The translations under genes and the position numbers were made by a program. Below are positions 7,844-15,636 of a DNA stretch of 16,121 nucleotides, in pieces. The DNA is from Bacteroidia bacterium. GTDB lineage: Bacteria > Bacteroidota > Bacteroidia > Bacteroidales > Prolixibacteraceae. The notes beneath the pieces were generated by a model, which did not search any database, was not told where the DNA came from, and saw only the letters and a list, made by a program, of their open reading frames with translations. Position 1 is the first letter of the stretch. Every line of letters starts with the position of its first letter. Location: positions 1 to 16,121 of the forward strand of contig JANYJT010000034.1 in NCBI GenBank assembly GCA_025358395.1, given 5' to 3'.

Positions 7844-7864
7844 GGTCAATTAATCGTTATAATG

Positions 7865-10800
7865 TTAGAAGTTAATGTCAATTCCCATAATAAATGACCT
7901 GCTTAGCGGAAAAGTACCACGCTGGTATCCTGAAACCAATGGGAAGGCACTTGAGTAGGGTCCGGTTGTAAATCTGGTTTCAGGATTGATCCCTTTGTAA
8001 TCAGAACCCATCAGATAAACCAGGTTAGAAGCAGAACAATAAACTCTTACGCTACTCATTTTTAGCATTTTTGATAGGCGGTCAGGCACTTTGTACCCGA
8101 GTGTCATATCACGCAAAGCGGCGTATGAAGCATCCTGCATGACGTAATCTGTTAAGCAAAGATCACCGCCTGAAGTCGTCTTATCGAAGGTTGTTTTGCT
8201 GTCTCCGGGAAAGGATGGACTTACCCAACGATTGGCAAGATAAGCTGCAGTTGTACGCAGCGTTTCATTGTAGTTCATGTTTCCGTCAATAATTTTACCC
8301 CCCTGAACTCCCTGAATTAGGAAACTTAAATCGAATCCTTTGTAAGAAAATGTGTTGGTAATTCCATAGGTGAAATCAGGAAATGGTGATCCGAGAATTA
8401 CGCGATCATTCGGATCTATGGTATTGTCCCCATTAGTATTTACAACCCTTAATCCACCCACAAGCGGAGGAAATTTGGTGTAGATAAATGATGCTCCATT
8501 TTGATCCTTAATTGCTTTTGCAGCAGCTACTTGTTCGAAAGATGTGTACACGCCATCACTCTTGTATCCATAATATTGAATAGATGGCTGACCGACAATT
8601 GCCCTGTACACTTCCGATCTTTCGCCGAAGTTATCCTGGTAGGTTTTGTCACCATAGCTTAAAAGTTTGTTCTTGTTGGTGGAGAGATTGGCTGTAGTTT
8701 TCCAAACAAAACCTTTTGTGTTAACATTAATAGTACTTAATTCAATTTCAAGGCCTTTATTGTTTACCTTACCAATATTGTTCCAGAATGTCTGATGTCC
8801 GGTAATGTACATGGCAGGTTGCTGAAGCAGCAATTGGATGGTGTTCGCCGTATAGTATTCGGCTGAAATGTTGATTCTGTTTTTGAATAAGCCTAAATCG
8901 ATACCGAAATTTTCCTCCTCGGTTTGCTCCCAGGTAATGTTGGGATTGCCAATGAATGCATCAGAAGCCGCCATTCCGGGTACCAATGTTCCATTGCCTG
9001 AACCTGTTACATAATTTGAAGTATTGAGGGCATTCAAATAGGAGTATTGAGGAATATTGTTGTTTCCTGTTAAGCCATAACTTGCACGCAATTTAAGGTT
9101 GGTCAGCCAATCATATTTCTTCAGGAATTTTTCTTCGGAAGCACGCCAACCTAAGGAAGCAGCTGGGAATGATCCCCACTTATGACCTTCTGCAAATTTT
9201 GAACTACCATCTGCACGTAAACTTGCAGAAAACAAATATTTCCCTTTGTATGCATAAGTTATACGACCAATATAGGACATCAAAGCTTCTGTATAATAGA
9301 AGGAAGTTGTTCCATTAACGGATGGGCTGTCCATAATCAAGGCAGAGGCCAAATTGAATGACAGCATATCATCATTAGGGAAACCGGTTCCTACTATTTG
9401 GTTATTCTTATCAGTGGTCTTCTGCAAAGTAAATCCCAGTAATCCTGAAAATTCATGGTTGCCCACTTTTTTGTTGTAGTTCAATGTGTTTTCCGACAGC
9501 ATTTCTGAGTGCAAGGTCGTTTGACGTGAAAGTGTATTCGGATTTCCTGATTTGGAAGCTGAGGTCTTTTGCTTGTTATTGTATTCCTTGTACTGCACAT
9601 AGGCACCACCTGATGTTTTGAACTGTAAACCCTTCATCAGGTTAATTGTCATATATGCATTACTTTGCAAACGATAATCATCAGTTCTAATATCTGTGCG
9701 TTCATTGATGGAAGTAGGGTTCTGCGCGGATGATCCGGAAAGACTGGCGCTTGGAATATCCCAGATTTCTCCGTTTAATCCAATACCGGAAATGTTTACT
9801 GCAGAGAAATCCCCAGCCATTGCATAATCTCCAACAATTTTTCCTGTTAAAGCTGCAGTCGCGGCATTGTGCCGCACAGGCAGCCAGGATGAACTTCGGG
9901 CAACTTCCGAGAGCCCAACAGCAGGTTTTGTTTGAATGCTATATGTTGGAGAGAGGTTAAACCCAACTGTCACATTCTTGGATAAATTGATATCAACTTT
10001 GGCAAGGAAATTATATTTATTGTAACTGCTATATTTCGCGATACCATCTTCACGGTTGTAGTTTCCTGATATGAAATACTTTATATCCTTATTTCCACCT
10101 GTAGCGCTCAATTGGTAATTTTGGATAGAACCCTGTTCGCGCATGACCTCTTTTACCCAGTCTGTAGGTTGATCCAGATAGTATTTTGTCAGCAACCAGG
10201 CAGCTTTGTCGGCATCGGTCGATAAGTTAAACCTCATTGTAGCTGTCGTTCCATCGACCGTTGGATCCAGCGTCCGCATGGCAGCTTCATCGTATTGAAG
10301 TTGGACATATTGATCATTGTCTAAAATTTTTGGAAGTTTTAAAGCAGTCCGCGGACCCGTATACATTTTGAAGTTGTATTTTGGTTTCGAGGTAGTTCCA
10401 CTCTTCGTGGTGACCAGGATGACACCTCCCGATGCACGAGAGCCATACATAGCTGCGGAAGCAGCGTCTTTCAATACTTCAATAGATTCAACATTTCCCA
10501 TACTTACAGATGACAATCCATCAGGTATTGGAAAGCCATCGACAACAACCAATGGTGAAGAGGCGGCACTGATGGATCCCATACCGCGTACCCTAATTAC
10601 TGCAGCTTCTCCGGCCATTGGGTCCAACTGCTGAACCGTCACGCCCGCAAGTTTCCCCTGTAGTGCCTGAGTTACACCTGAAACCGGGATTTCATCCAAC
10701 CCTTCACTCTTTAAGGTTGCCACTGATCCTGTCAAATGTGATTTCTTTTGTGTTCCATAAGCCACGATGACTACTTCATCAATATTCTTTACATCCTCCG

Positions 10801-11182
10801 CCAATACGACATTGAGTATTGTCTGATTTTTTGCAGAAGCCTCTTTGGTTGTAAATCCAATAAAGGAGAATACCAGAATGCTGTTAGAGTTGGATAGTTC
10901 GATAGAGTAGGATCCATCTGCACCGGTAGTTACGCCTGTTGTCGTACCTTTTACAACGATGCTTACTCCCGGCAGGGAAACTCCTTTCTCATCCGTTATT
11001 TTTCCGGTTATCTTTTTTTGTTGCGAAGCTGCTGACGGTTCAGAAACTTTAGCAGTCGCAACATTTGCAGGCAAATTAAGAGCGATCATCAACGAGATCA
11101 TAGTTGCATTCAAGCCAATAACCCTAAACATTAAGGTAGTCGACCTGACGAAAAATGTCCACATTTTTCCTCTTCTTTTCAT
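7865..11182 (-). CDS. SusC/RagA-family TonB-dependent outer-membrane transporter
   Basis: A 1105-residue TonB-dependent transporter. Residues 1-44 are an extended signal peptide. Residues about 57-132 form a carboxypeptidase-D regulatory-like beta domain (ITGKITDEKGVSLPGVS, GADGSYSIEL). A TonB-box-like VVIVAYGTQKK follows. The plug (about 150-260) has LQGKLAGVTV, RVRGMGSI, VVVDGFPI and VLKDAASAAMYGSRASGGVI. The rest is the 22-strand barrel, ending in the aromatic ...GIDINF expected for barrel assembly. It has no STN domain, so control by an anti-sigma factor is unlikely, in keeping with the HTCS next door. It would import the oligosaccharide caught by SusD using TonB energy. It is the first gene of the minus-strand operon. 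The start at 11182 has an AT-rich leader. A second in-frame ATG (residue 7) is preceded by AGAGGA and could also be used. Confidence 0.96.
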   Translation of the reverse strand: MKRRGKMWTFFVRSTTLMFRVIGLNATMISLMIALNLPANVATAKVSEPSAASQQKKITGKITDEKGVSLPGVSIVVKGTTTGVTTGADGSYSIELSNSNSILVFSFIGFTTKEASAKNQTILNVVLAEDVKNIDEVVIVAYGTQKKSHLTGSVATLKSEGLDEIPVSGVTQALQGKLAGVTVQQLDPMAGEAAVIRVRGMGSISAASSPLVVVDGFPIPDGLSSVSMGNVESIEVLKDAASAAMYGSRASGGVILVTTKSGTTSKPKYNFKMYTGPRTALKLPKILDNDQYVQLQYDEAAMRTLDPTVDGTTATMRFNLSTDADKAAWLLTKYYLDQPTDWVKEVMREQGSIQNYQLSATGGNKDIKYFISGNYNREDGIAKYSSYNKYNFLAKVDINLSKNVTVGFNLSPTYSIQTKPAVGLSEVARSSSWLPVRHNAATAALTGKIVGDYAMAGDFSAVNISGIGLNGEIWDIPSASLSGSSAQNPTSINERTDIRTDDYRLQSNAYMTINLMKGLQFKTSGGAYVQYKEYNNKQKTSASKSGNPNTLSRQTTLHSEMLSENTLNYNKKVGNHEFSGLLGFTLQKTTDKNNQIVGTGFPNDDMLSFNLASALIMDSPSVNGTTSFYYTEALMSYIGRITYAYKGKYLFSASLRADGSSKFAEGHKWGSFPAASLGWRASEEKFLKKYDWLTNLKLRASYGLTGNNNIPQYSYLNALNTSNYVTGSGNGTLVPGMAASDAFIGNPNITWEQTEEENFGIDLGLFKNRINISAEYYTANTIQLLLQQPAMYITGHQTFWNNIGKVNNKGLEIELSTINVNTKGFVWKTTANLSTNKNKLLSYGDKTYQDNFGERSEVYRAIVGQPSIQYYGYKSDGVYTSFEQVAAAKAIKDQNGASFIYTKFPPLVGGLRVVNTNGDNTIDPNDRVILGSPFPDFTYGITNTFSYKGFDLSFLIQGVQGGKIIDGNMNYNETLRTTAAYLANRWVSPSFPGDSKTTFDKTTSGGDLCLTDYVMQDASYAALRDMTLGYKVPDRLSKMLKMSSVRVYCSASNLVYLMGSDYKGINPETRFTTGPYSSAFPLVSGYQRGTFPLSRSFIMGIDINF

Positions 11183-11301
11183 AATTTTGTTTGGTTTTAA
11201 ATTTGAGTCAATCTAGTTTAATCAGAATATTGTGCAGATTCATTGTGCGGAAAATATGTCCCAATGTTCATCTGTAAAAAATGGCAAAGCATGTCAAAAT
11301 A

Positions 11302-11327
11302 AGTTTAATTGCAAGAATCAGTTTAAT
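11302..11327 (-). promoter_or_regulatory. Direct repeat ATTAAACT x2, candidate activator site for the susC promoter
   Basis: On the minus strand ATTAAACT occurs twice, starting 18 bp apart, and the second copy runs directly into TTATTTTG, which resembles the Bacteroidota -7 element TAnnTTTG. AraC-type DNA-binding domains commonly bind direct repeats just upstream of the promoter. The octamer is AT-rich, so chance is a real alternative. Confidence 0.3.
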
Positions 11328-11404
11328 AGATAGCCAATTTACATCCCTTTACAACGATAATTTATAATTTTTGAGTCTGTTTTTATAAATATCAGGTCAG
11401 AATT

Positions 11405-11435
11405 TAAGTTATCGGTCAATTTGACGGATAACTTA
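11405..11435. promoter_or_regulatory. 31-bp palindrome, candidate operator
   Basis: The arms TAAGTTATCGGTCAA (11405-11419) and TTGACGGATAACTTA (11421-11435) are reverse complements at 14 of 15 positions around a single central T. The only mismatch is G11414/G11426. It lies about 50 bp upstream of the -7 element of the HTCS gene. The size and symmetry fit the site of a dimeric DNA-binding protein. Which protein binds is unknown. Confidence 0.55.
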
Positions 11436-11469
11436 TATGACATTACATAAAATGCTTACCTTTCGAAGG

Positions 11470-11477
11470 TATTTTTG
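11470..11477 (+). promoter_or_regulatory. Candidate -7 promoter element of the HTCS gene
   Basis: TATTTTTG matches the Bacteroidota -7 consensus TAnnTTTG at every fixed position and lies 44 bp upstream of the HTCS ATG. No clear TTG is present at the expected -33 distance, so the promoter may need an activator, perhaps through the palindrome upstream. Confidence 0.4.
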
Positions 11478-11521
11478 GCGTTGAATTTTTAATTAGCTGA
11501 TCCATTTCCCTATAGATTATT

Positions 11522-13951
11522 ATGAAATCGTTGCTATTCGCGCTTTCAATGTTTTTCGTTTTTTCCGTCCGGACCCTAGGGTCTAATATTGAGAGTCCGG
11601 ACTTCTCATTTCGGAGAATTTCCCCTATTGGTGGGTTTACTTATGGATCCATTAATTCTATTGGAGAGGATCGTTACGGTTTTATCTGGTTTGGGACCAT
11701 TCATGGGTTGTACCGTTATAATACTGCCGAAGTTCAAAAATTCACACGCGATCCATCAGATTCTACCTCCATAACAAGCAATTCAATACGAACAATTTTC
11801 AACGATAGAAATGGAACGCTTTGGATTGGAACTGCTTATGGATTATCAGTTTATGACCACAGTAAAGACCAGTTTGTCCGTAAGAAATTTCAGGACGAAT
11901 CGGGCGAATTGTTTGGAAACAATGTATATGATATTTTTCAGGGGGAGGGTAAAAATCTCTATTTTTTGAGTTCAATCATGCTAGGAAGGTTAAATCTTGA
12001 AACCAATAAATTTGAGAATATTTTTGCTGATCAGACACTTCACGAAAATTTTGTGGCTGCTGCAACTGATTTTAAAGGCAATATATGGATTGGCGGTTCT
12101 GAAGGAACTGTTTGGCTGTATAATACAACCACCAAAATGGCTCGAACTTTTTGCCACCATCGCAATGATGCCATCCGAAAAATATTTGTAGATCAGGAAA
12201 CAGTTTGGATTGGTTACAGTTTGACCGGTCTCGATTGTACTTCCATGGATGGCAAGATTGTCAAACATTATGGCAGTAATCCGGATGATCAAAATCGAAT
12301 TCATCACAACAGGATTAGGGATATCTACAAAGATGAATCAGGCAGAATGTGGATTGCAACCTACAAAGGAATCTCCATCATTGAACATGAAAAAATATAC
12401 AATATTCTGCCCCATGAGGTTTCCGGCATTCCTTATGCCAGTATTTACAAGATCTTTCGTGATTCTAAGAATGGCGTTTGGATTGGAACCTGGTCGGGTG
12501 GACTTGCTTACCAATCAAACGTTGACAACAGATTTGTACATTCAGGAAAGGAGCGGACTAACACAGATCTTGACGATGAATTCGTAAGCTCCTTCACCGA
12601 AAAAAATGACGGAACCATTTTGGTTGGAACTGAATTTGGAAATCTGAATAAATTGGATCGTCCGACCAATAAAATGATAAATATTCCAATCCAAACTGAT
12701 AATGGCAAGAAAATTGAAAATATTAAGTCGCTACTTTACGACCGAAAGGCAGAAACTCTTTGGATCGGAACCTTTTTAGATGGGTTGTGGTATCAAAAGA
12801 AAAATGAAACTGTTCTGCATCGATTTAAAAAACTCAATGATTCTCGGATAAGTATTTATGCTCTTGCCAAATCTGACAGTGGTATTTGGATTGGAACTTT
12901 TGGAACAGGTTTGTACCATTTAAACGATATCACTGGAAAGTTAAGACAATTTCCCACTGCCTCTAACGATTCCTTATCGATTTCAAGCAATAGCATCAGG
13001 GCTATTGAAGTATCAAAAGACAAGAGCTTATGGATTGGTACCAACAATGGTTTAAACCGCTTGGATCCTTTATCAGGAAAATTTACAAGATACATAAACA
13101 AGAGAAATACATATGATCCTGTAAGAAATGATGAAATCCTCTGTTTAAAGGAGGATAAAAGGGCAAACATCTGGATCGGAACAAGCGGAAGAGGGCTTCT
13201 GGTTTTTAACCCCAAAGAACATTTGTTAAAAACTTTCCAGATCAAGGATGGACTTATTGGCAATGATGTTTATGGAATTGAGGAAGATAGCAATGGAATA
13301 TTGTGGATTAGTACCGAAAATGGCATCAGTTGTATTGATCCAAATCTGACTAAAGTGAGGAATTTTGACCGGAATGATGAATTGCTGGGAAATCAATTTA
13401 ACCCAGGCTCTCACTTCTTATCTTCTAAAGGAGAGATCCTTTTTGGTGACACAAAAGGCTTTATCCTTTTTTCACCTGATAAAATGAAAGCGAACCCTGT
13501 GCCACCCAAAGTGATACTGACTTCATTAAGTATTAACAACAAACTTGTTGACATCCATTCAAAAGATTCTCCTTTGGAAGAGTCAATTATGGCAGCCTCT
13601 GCAATAAAACTCTCTTACCATCAAAATTCGCTTACTTTCAATTTCGTTGCCAATAATTTTGTCCTTCCCAATAAAAATAACTTCAAATATCGCCTGGTAA
13701 ATTATGATAACAATTGGATTGAAGCCGGTAACCAGAATTACGCGACTTTCACCAAAATCCCCCCGGGTAGATACACCTTCGAAGTAATGGCATGCAACAA
13801 TGACAATGTTTGGAGCAAAGTTCCAACTTCTATTCGAATCACCATTTCACCTCCATTCTGGTTCTCTTGGTACGCCTATCTCATTTATCTGATCATTCTT
13901 GTTGTCGTCATCTATTTCATTCGTAAAGAGGTCAGAGAGAGAGAGGTTTAA
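11522..13951 (+). CDS. Hybrid two-component system (HTCS), sensor half, truncated by frameshift
   Basis: An 809-residue frame that ends at TAA 13949-13951. It has a signal peptide (about 1-20), then a series of Reg_prop repeats (PF07494) marked by WxGT/WIGT motifs from about residue 56 to 600 (WFGT, then WIGT near 101, 320, 419, 458, 505 and 554, then WIST near 600). These are expected to form two beta-propellers that bind the signal oligosaccharide in the periplasm. A Y_Y_Y domain follows (about 690-770, FKYRLVNYDNNW and GRYTFEVMA). One transmembrane helix (about 778-800) precedes RKEVRERE. In HTCS proteins the kinase follows at once in the same chain. Here the frame runs into a stop after an (AG)6 tract, and the kinase continues in the +1 frame. 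As read, the product is a membrane-anchored sensor without a kinase. It is divergent from the susC-like gene, the usual place for a PUL regulator. Confidence 0.92.
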   Translation: MKSLLFALSMFFVFSVRTLGSNIESPDFSFRRISPIGGFTYGSINSIGEDRYGFIWFGTIHGLYRYNTAEVQKFTRDPSDSTSITSNSIRTIFNDRNGTLWIGTAYGLSVYDHSKDQFVRKKFQDESGELFGNNVYDIFQGEGKNLYFLSSIMLGRLNLETNKFENIFADQTLHENFVAAATDFKGNIWIGGSEGTVWLYNTTTKMARTFCHHRNDAIRKIFVDQETVWIGYSLTGLDCTSMDGKIVKHYGSNPDDQNRIHHNRIRDIYKDESGRMWIATYKGISIIEHEKIYNILPHEVSGIPYASIYKIFRDSKNGVWIGTWSGGLAYQSNVDNRFVHSGKERTNTDLDDEFVSSFTEKNDGTILVGTEFGNLNKLDRPTNKMINIPIQTDNGKKIENIKSLLYDRKAETLWIGTFLDGLWYQKKNETVLHRFKKLNDSRISIYALAKSDSGIWIGTFGTGLYHLNDITGKLRQFPTASNDSLSISSNSIRAIEVSKDKSLWIGTNNGLNRLDPLSGKFTRYINKRNTYDPVRNDEILCLKEDKRANIWIGTSGRGLLVFNPKEHLLKTFQIKDGLIGNDVYGIEEDSNGILWISTENGISCIDPNLTKVRNFDRNDELLGNQFNPGSHFLSSKGEILFGDTKGFILFSPDKMKANPVPPKVILTSLSINNKLVDIHSKDSPLEESIMAASAIKLSYHQNSLTFNFVANNFVLPNKNNFKYRLVNYDNNWIEAGNQNYATFTKIPPGRYTFEVMACNNDNVWSKVPTSIRITISPPFWFSWYAYLIYLIILVVVIYFIRKEVREREV

Positions 13952-15599
13952 AAAAGAGTTGTTATTGGAACGGCTATTGCATGAATCTGATGCTCAATTG
14001 CAGGAGATGAAATTGCGATTTTTTACCAACATCTCACATGAATTCAGAACGCCCTTAACTTTGATTGTTTCTCCTATCAACCAATTGTTAGATAAATTTA
14101 ATTTGGAAACTATTGTAAAAGAGCATCTTAAAACCATTCAACGCAATTCAAACCGTTTACTTCGCTTGATTAACCAGGTCATTGATGTTCACAAAATAGA
14201 GTCAGGTAAGGCGGTTTTTCAACCTGTCATGACCGATCTGATTTCTTTGTGTAAGGAGGTGATTCATTGTTTTGAGATGGAAGCCAGAGATAAGAATATT
14301 CTACTGACTTTCAGCGCAGAGTCTGATAAATTGGACCTATGTATTGATCCGGATAAGGTGGAGAAGATATTTTTTAATATTCTTTCCAATGCCATGAAAT
14401 TTACCAGCGAGAATGGAATCATCCGGATTATTGTTTCCACCAATCACCCCGAAAATTTATCTGAAAAAGGGATCACTATTGGAGATTCCATCGTTGGAGA
14501 TAGAGTCTCCGTTGAATTCTCAGACAATGGTCCCGGAATAGCCAAGGAAGATATTCTATTGATTTTCGATCGGTTTGTTCAAGGCAAAAATCATCATACT
14601 GCCGGAACAGGAATTGGTTTGCATATGGCAAGTGAATACATCAGGTTGCATCATGGAAATATTCACCTGGAATCAAATCCAAATGAAGGGTCAACTTTTA
14701 CCATCAATTTCCCGGTCAGTTTCGACATGGTACTAAATCAAAAGGATAAGGAAGCGAACATCCATTTTGATGAATCAATTCAAATTGAACTGAATCAGTC
14801 AAAAGTAAAGAGCATTACCGAAAAGTCAATCAATGAAACTATTCTGATTATTGAGGATAATTTTGAGCTGCGAACTTATCTAAAAAATATGCTCATGTCT
14901 AACTACCGGATCGTAACGGCTCCAAATGGCAGGCAGGGAGTTGAGACAGCATTGACTGTTCTTCCGGATCTTGTCATTAGTGATGTAATGATGCCTCAAA
15001 TGGATGGCTTCGAAGTTTGTAATCAGTTAAAAAATAATATTATAAGTAGTCATATCCCTATTATTTTGCTAACTGCACTTAGTGATTCTGATAAAAAGAT
15101 TGGCGGATATTCTTCCGGTGCGGATGCTTATATTACTAAACCGTTTGACGAAAATATCCTTATGGCTCAGATTGAGAACCTGATCCGCTCAAGAGCAAAA
15201 TTAAGAGAAGTATACTCAGTATCAGATAGTGAATGGGACAGCGGCATGGCTCACCTGAATTCTGATAAATTATTGATAGAAAAAGCCGGAAGCATCGTGG
15301 AGCAACATCTCAATGATAAAAACTTTATCGTGGATCATCTTGCAGCAAAACTAAACATTAGTACCAGTTCCCTGTACCGAAAACTAAAGACTCTAACAAA
15401 CCAGTCACCAACTGAATTTGTCAGGTACATCAGGCTGAAGAAAGCCATTAAACTGATGAAGGATGGTAATTCCAATGTTGATGAGATCGGTTATTCAATT
15501 GGATTTAATTCCCATTCTTATTTTACAAGTAGCTTCAAAAAGCAATTTGGTATGACCCCTTCAGAATACCTGCACGATTTAAAGTTGAAGAAGAGCTAA
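13899..15599 (+). CDS. HTCS, kinase/receiver/AraC half in shifted frame
   Basis: The +1-frame continuation of the HTCS. The frame is open from about 13899, but its only early start is a TTG in sequence that encodes the sensor's transmembrane helix in the other frame. No credible start precedes the kinase, so I read this as the second half of one gene. From ERFKKELLLERLLHESDAQL it holds HisKA with phosphoacceptor His (RFFTNISHEFRTP, codon 14037-14039), HATPase_c (N-box NILSNAMKF, then DNGPGI and GTGIGLHMA), a receiver with phospho-Asp in VISDVMMP (codon 14982-14984) and Lys in ITKPF, and a C-terminal AraC-type HTH (about residues 460-562 of this frame, LAAKLNISTSSLYRKL and IGFNSHSYFTSSFKKQFG). 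All catalytic residues are intact, so the half shows no decay beyond the frameshift. Together the halves give about 1360 residues, normal for the family. Confidence 0.92.
   Translation: MLSSSISFVKRSERERFKKELLLERLLHESDAQLQEMKLRFFTNISHEFRTPLTLIVSPINQLLDKFNLETIVKEHLKTIQRNSNRLLRLINQVIDVHKIESGKAVFQPVMTDLISLCKEVIHCFEMEARDKNILLTFSAESDKLDLCIDPDKVEKIFFNILSNAMKFTSENGIIRIIVSTNHPENLSEKGITIGDSIVGDRVSVEFSDNGPGIAKEDILLIFDRFVQGKNHHTAGTGIGLHMASEYIRLHHGNIHLESNPNEGSTFTINFPVSFDMVLNQKDKEANIHFDESIQIELNQSKVKSITEKSINETILIIEDNFELRTYLKNMLMSNYRIVTAPNGRQGVETALTVLPDLVISDVMMPQMDGFEVCNQLKNNIISSHIPIILLTALSDSDKKIGGYSSGADAYITKPFDENILMAQIENLIRSRAKLREVYSVSDSEWDSGMAHLNSDKLLIEKAGSIVEQHLNDKNFIVDHLAAKLNISTSSLYRKLKTLTNQSPTEFVRYIRLKKAIKLMKDGNSNVDEIGYSIGFNSHSYFTSSFKKQFGMTPSEYLHDLKLKKS
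13934..13945 (+). repeat. (AG)6 dinucleotide tract at the HTCS frameshift
   Basis: Six AG units at 13934-13945, followed by GG and TTTAAAAAAG. In the sensor frame the tract reads R-E-R-E then V-stop. In the kinase frame it reads ...R-E-R-F-K-K-E-L. Adding one AG unit gives GTC AGA GAG AGA GAG AGG TTT and rejoins the two halves. Dinucleotide tracts of this kind can gain or lose units during replication. Confidence 0.85.
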
Positions 15600-15636
15600 A
15601 AGTTAAAATATAATTGTCATCAGCCTTTAACTTTTA
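15597..15636. terminator. AT-rich hairpin between convergent HTCS and cstA, possible bidirectional terminator
   Basis: TAAAAGTTAAA at 15597-15607 is perfectly complementary to TTTAACTTTTA at 15626-15636, with an 18-base loop. The left arm begins with the HTCS stop codon and the right arm lies in the last codons of the cstA-like gene. The stem has a single G-C pair and no long T-tract outside it, so termination strength is doubtful. Confidence 0.35.

Larger units (their letters stand above)
11183..11521. promoter_or_regulatory. Divergent regulatory region between susC-like operon and HTCS
   Basis: This AT-rich 339-bp region must hold the promoters for both the PUL operon (minus) and the regulator (plus). 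It contains a 31-bp near-perfect palindrome (11405-11435), a perfect TAnnTTTG element facing the HTCS (11470-11477), and the octamer AGTTTAAT three times (11215-11222, 11302-11309, 11320-11327). On the minus strand the latter two copies read ATTAAACT with an 18-bp period and abut TTATTTTG (11302-11295), one mismatch from a -7 element facing susC. No reading frame of note lies here. Confidence 0.6.

Noticed and set aside
7847..7849. TTG at 7849 as the susD start
   Set aside because: The ATG two codons downstream (7843) gives a standard lipoprotein signal peptide with no need for a rare start.
13899..13901. TTG as a real start of an independent kinase gene
   Set aside because: It falls within the sensor's transmembrane helix coding region, gives an unrelated leader peptide (LSSSISF), and the domain order is that of a single HTCS chain.
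13946..13956. TTTAAAAAAG as a -1 ribosomal slippery site
   Set aside because: A -1 shift from the sensor frame leads to the third frame, not to the kinase frame. Joining the halves needs +1 (or one extra AG).
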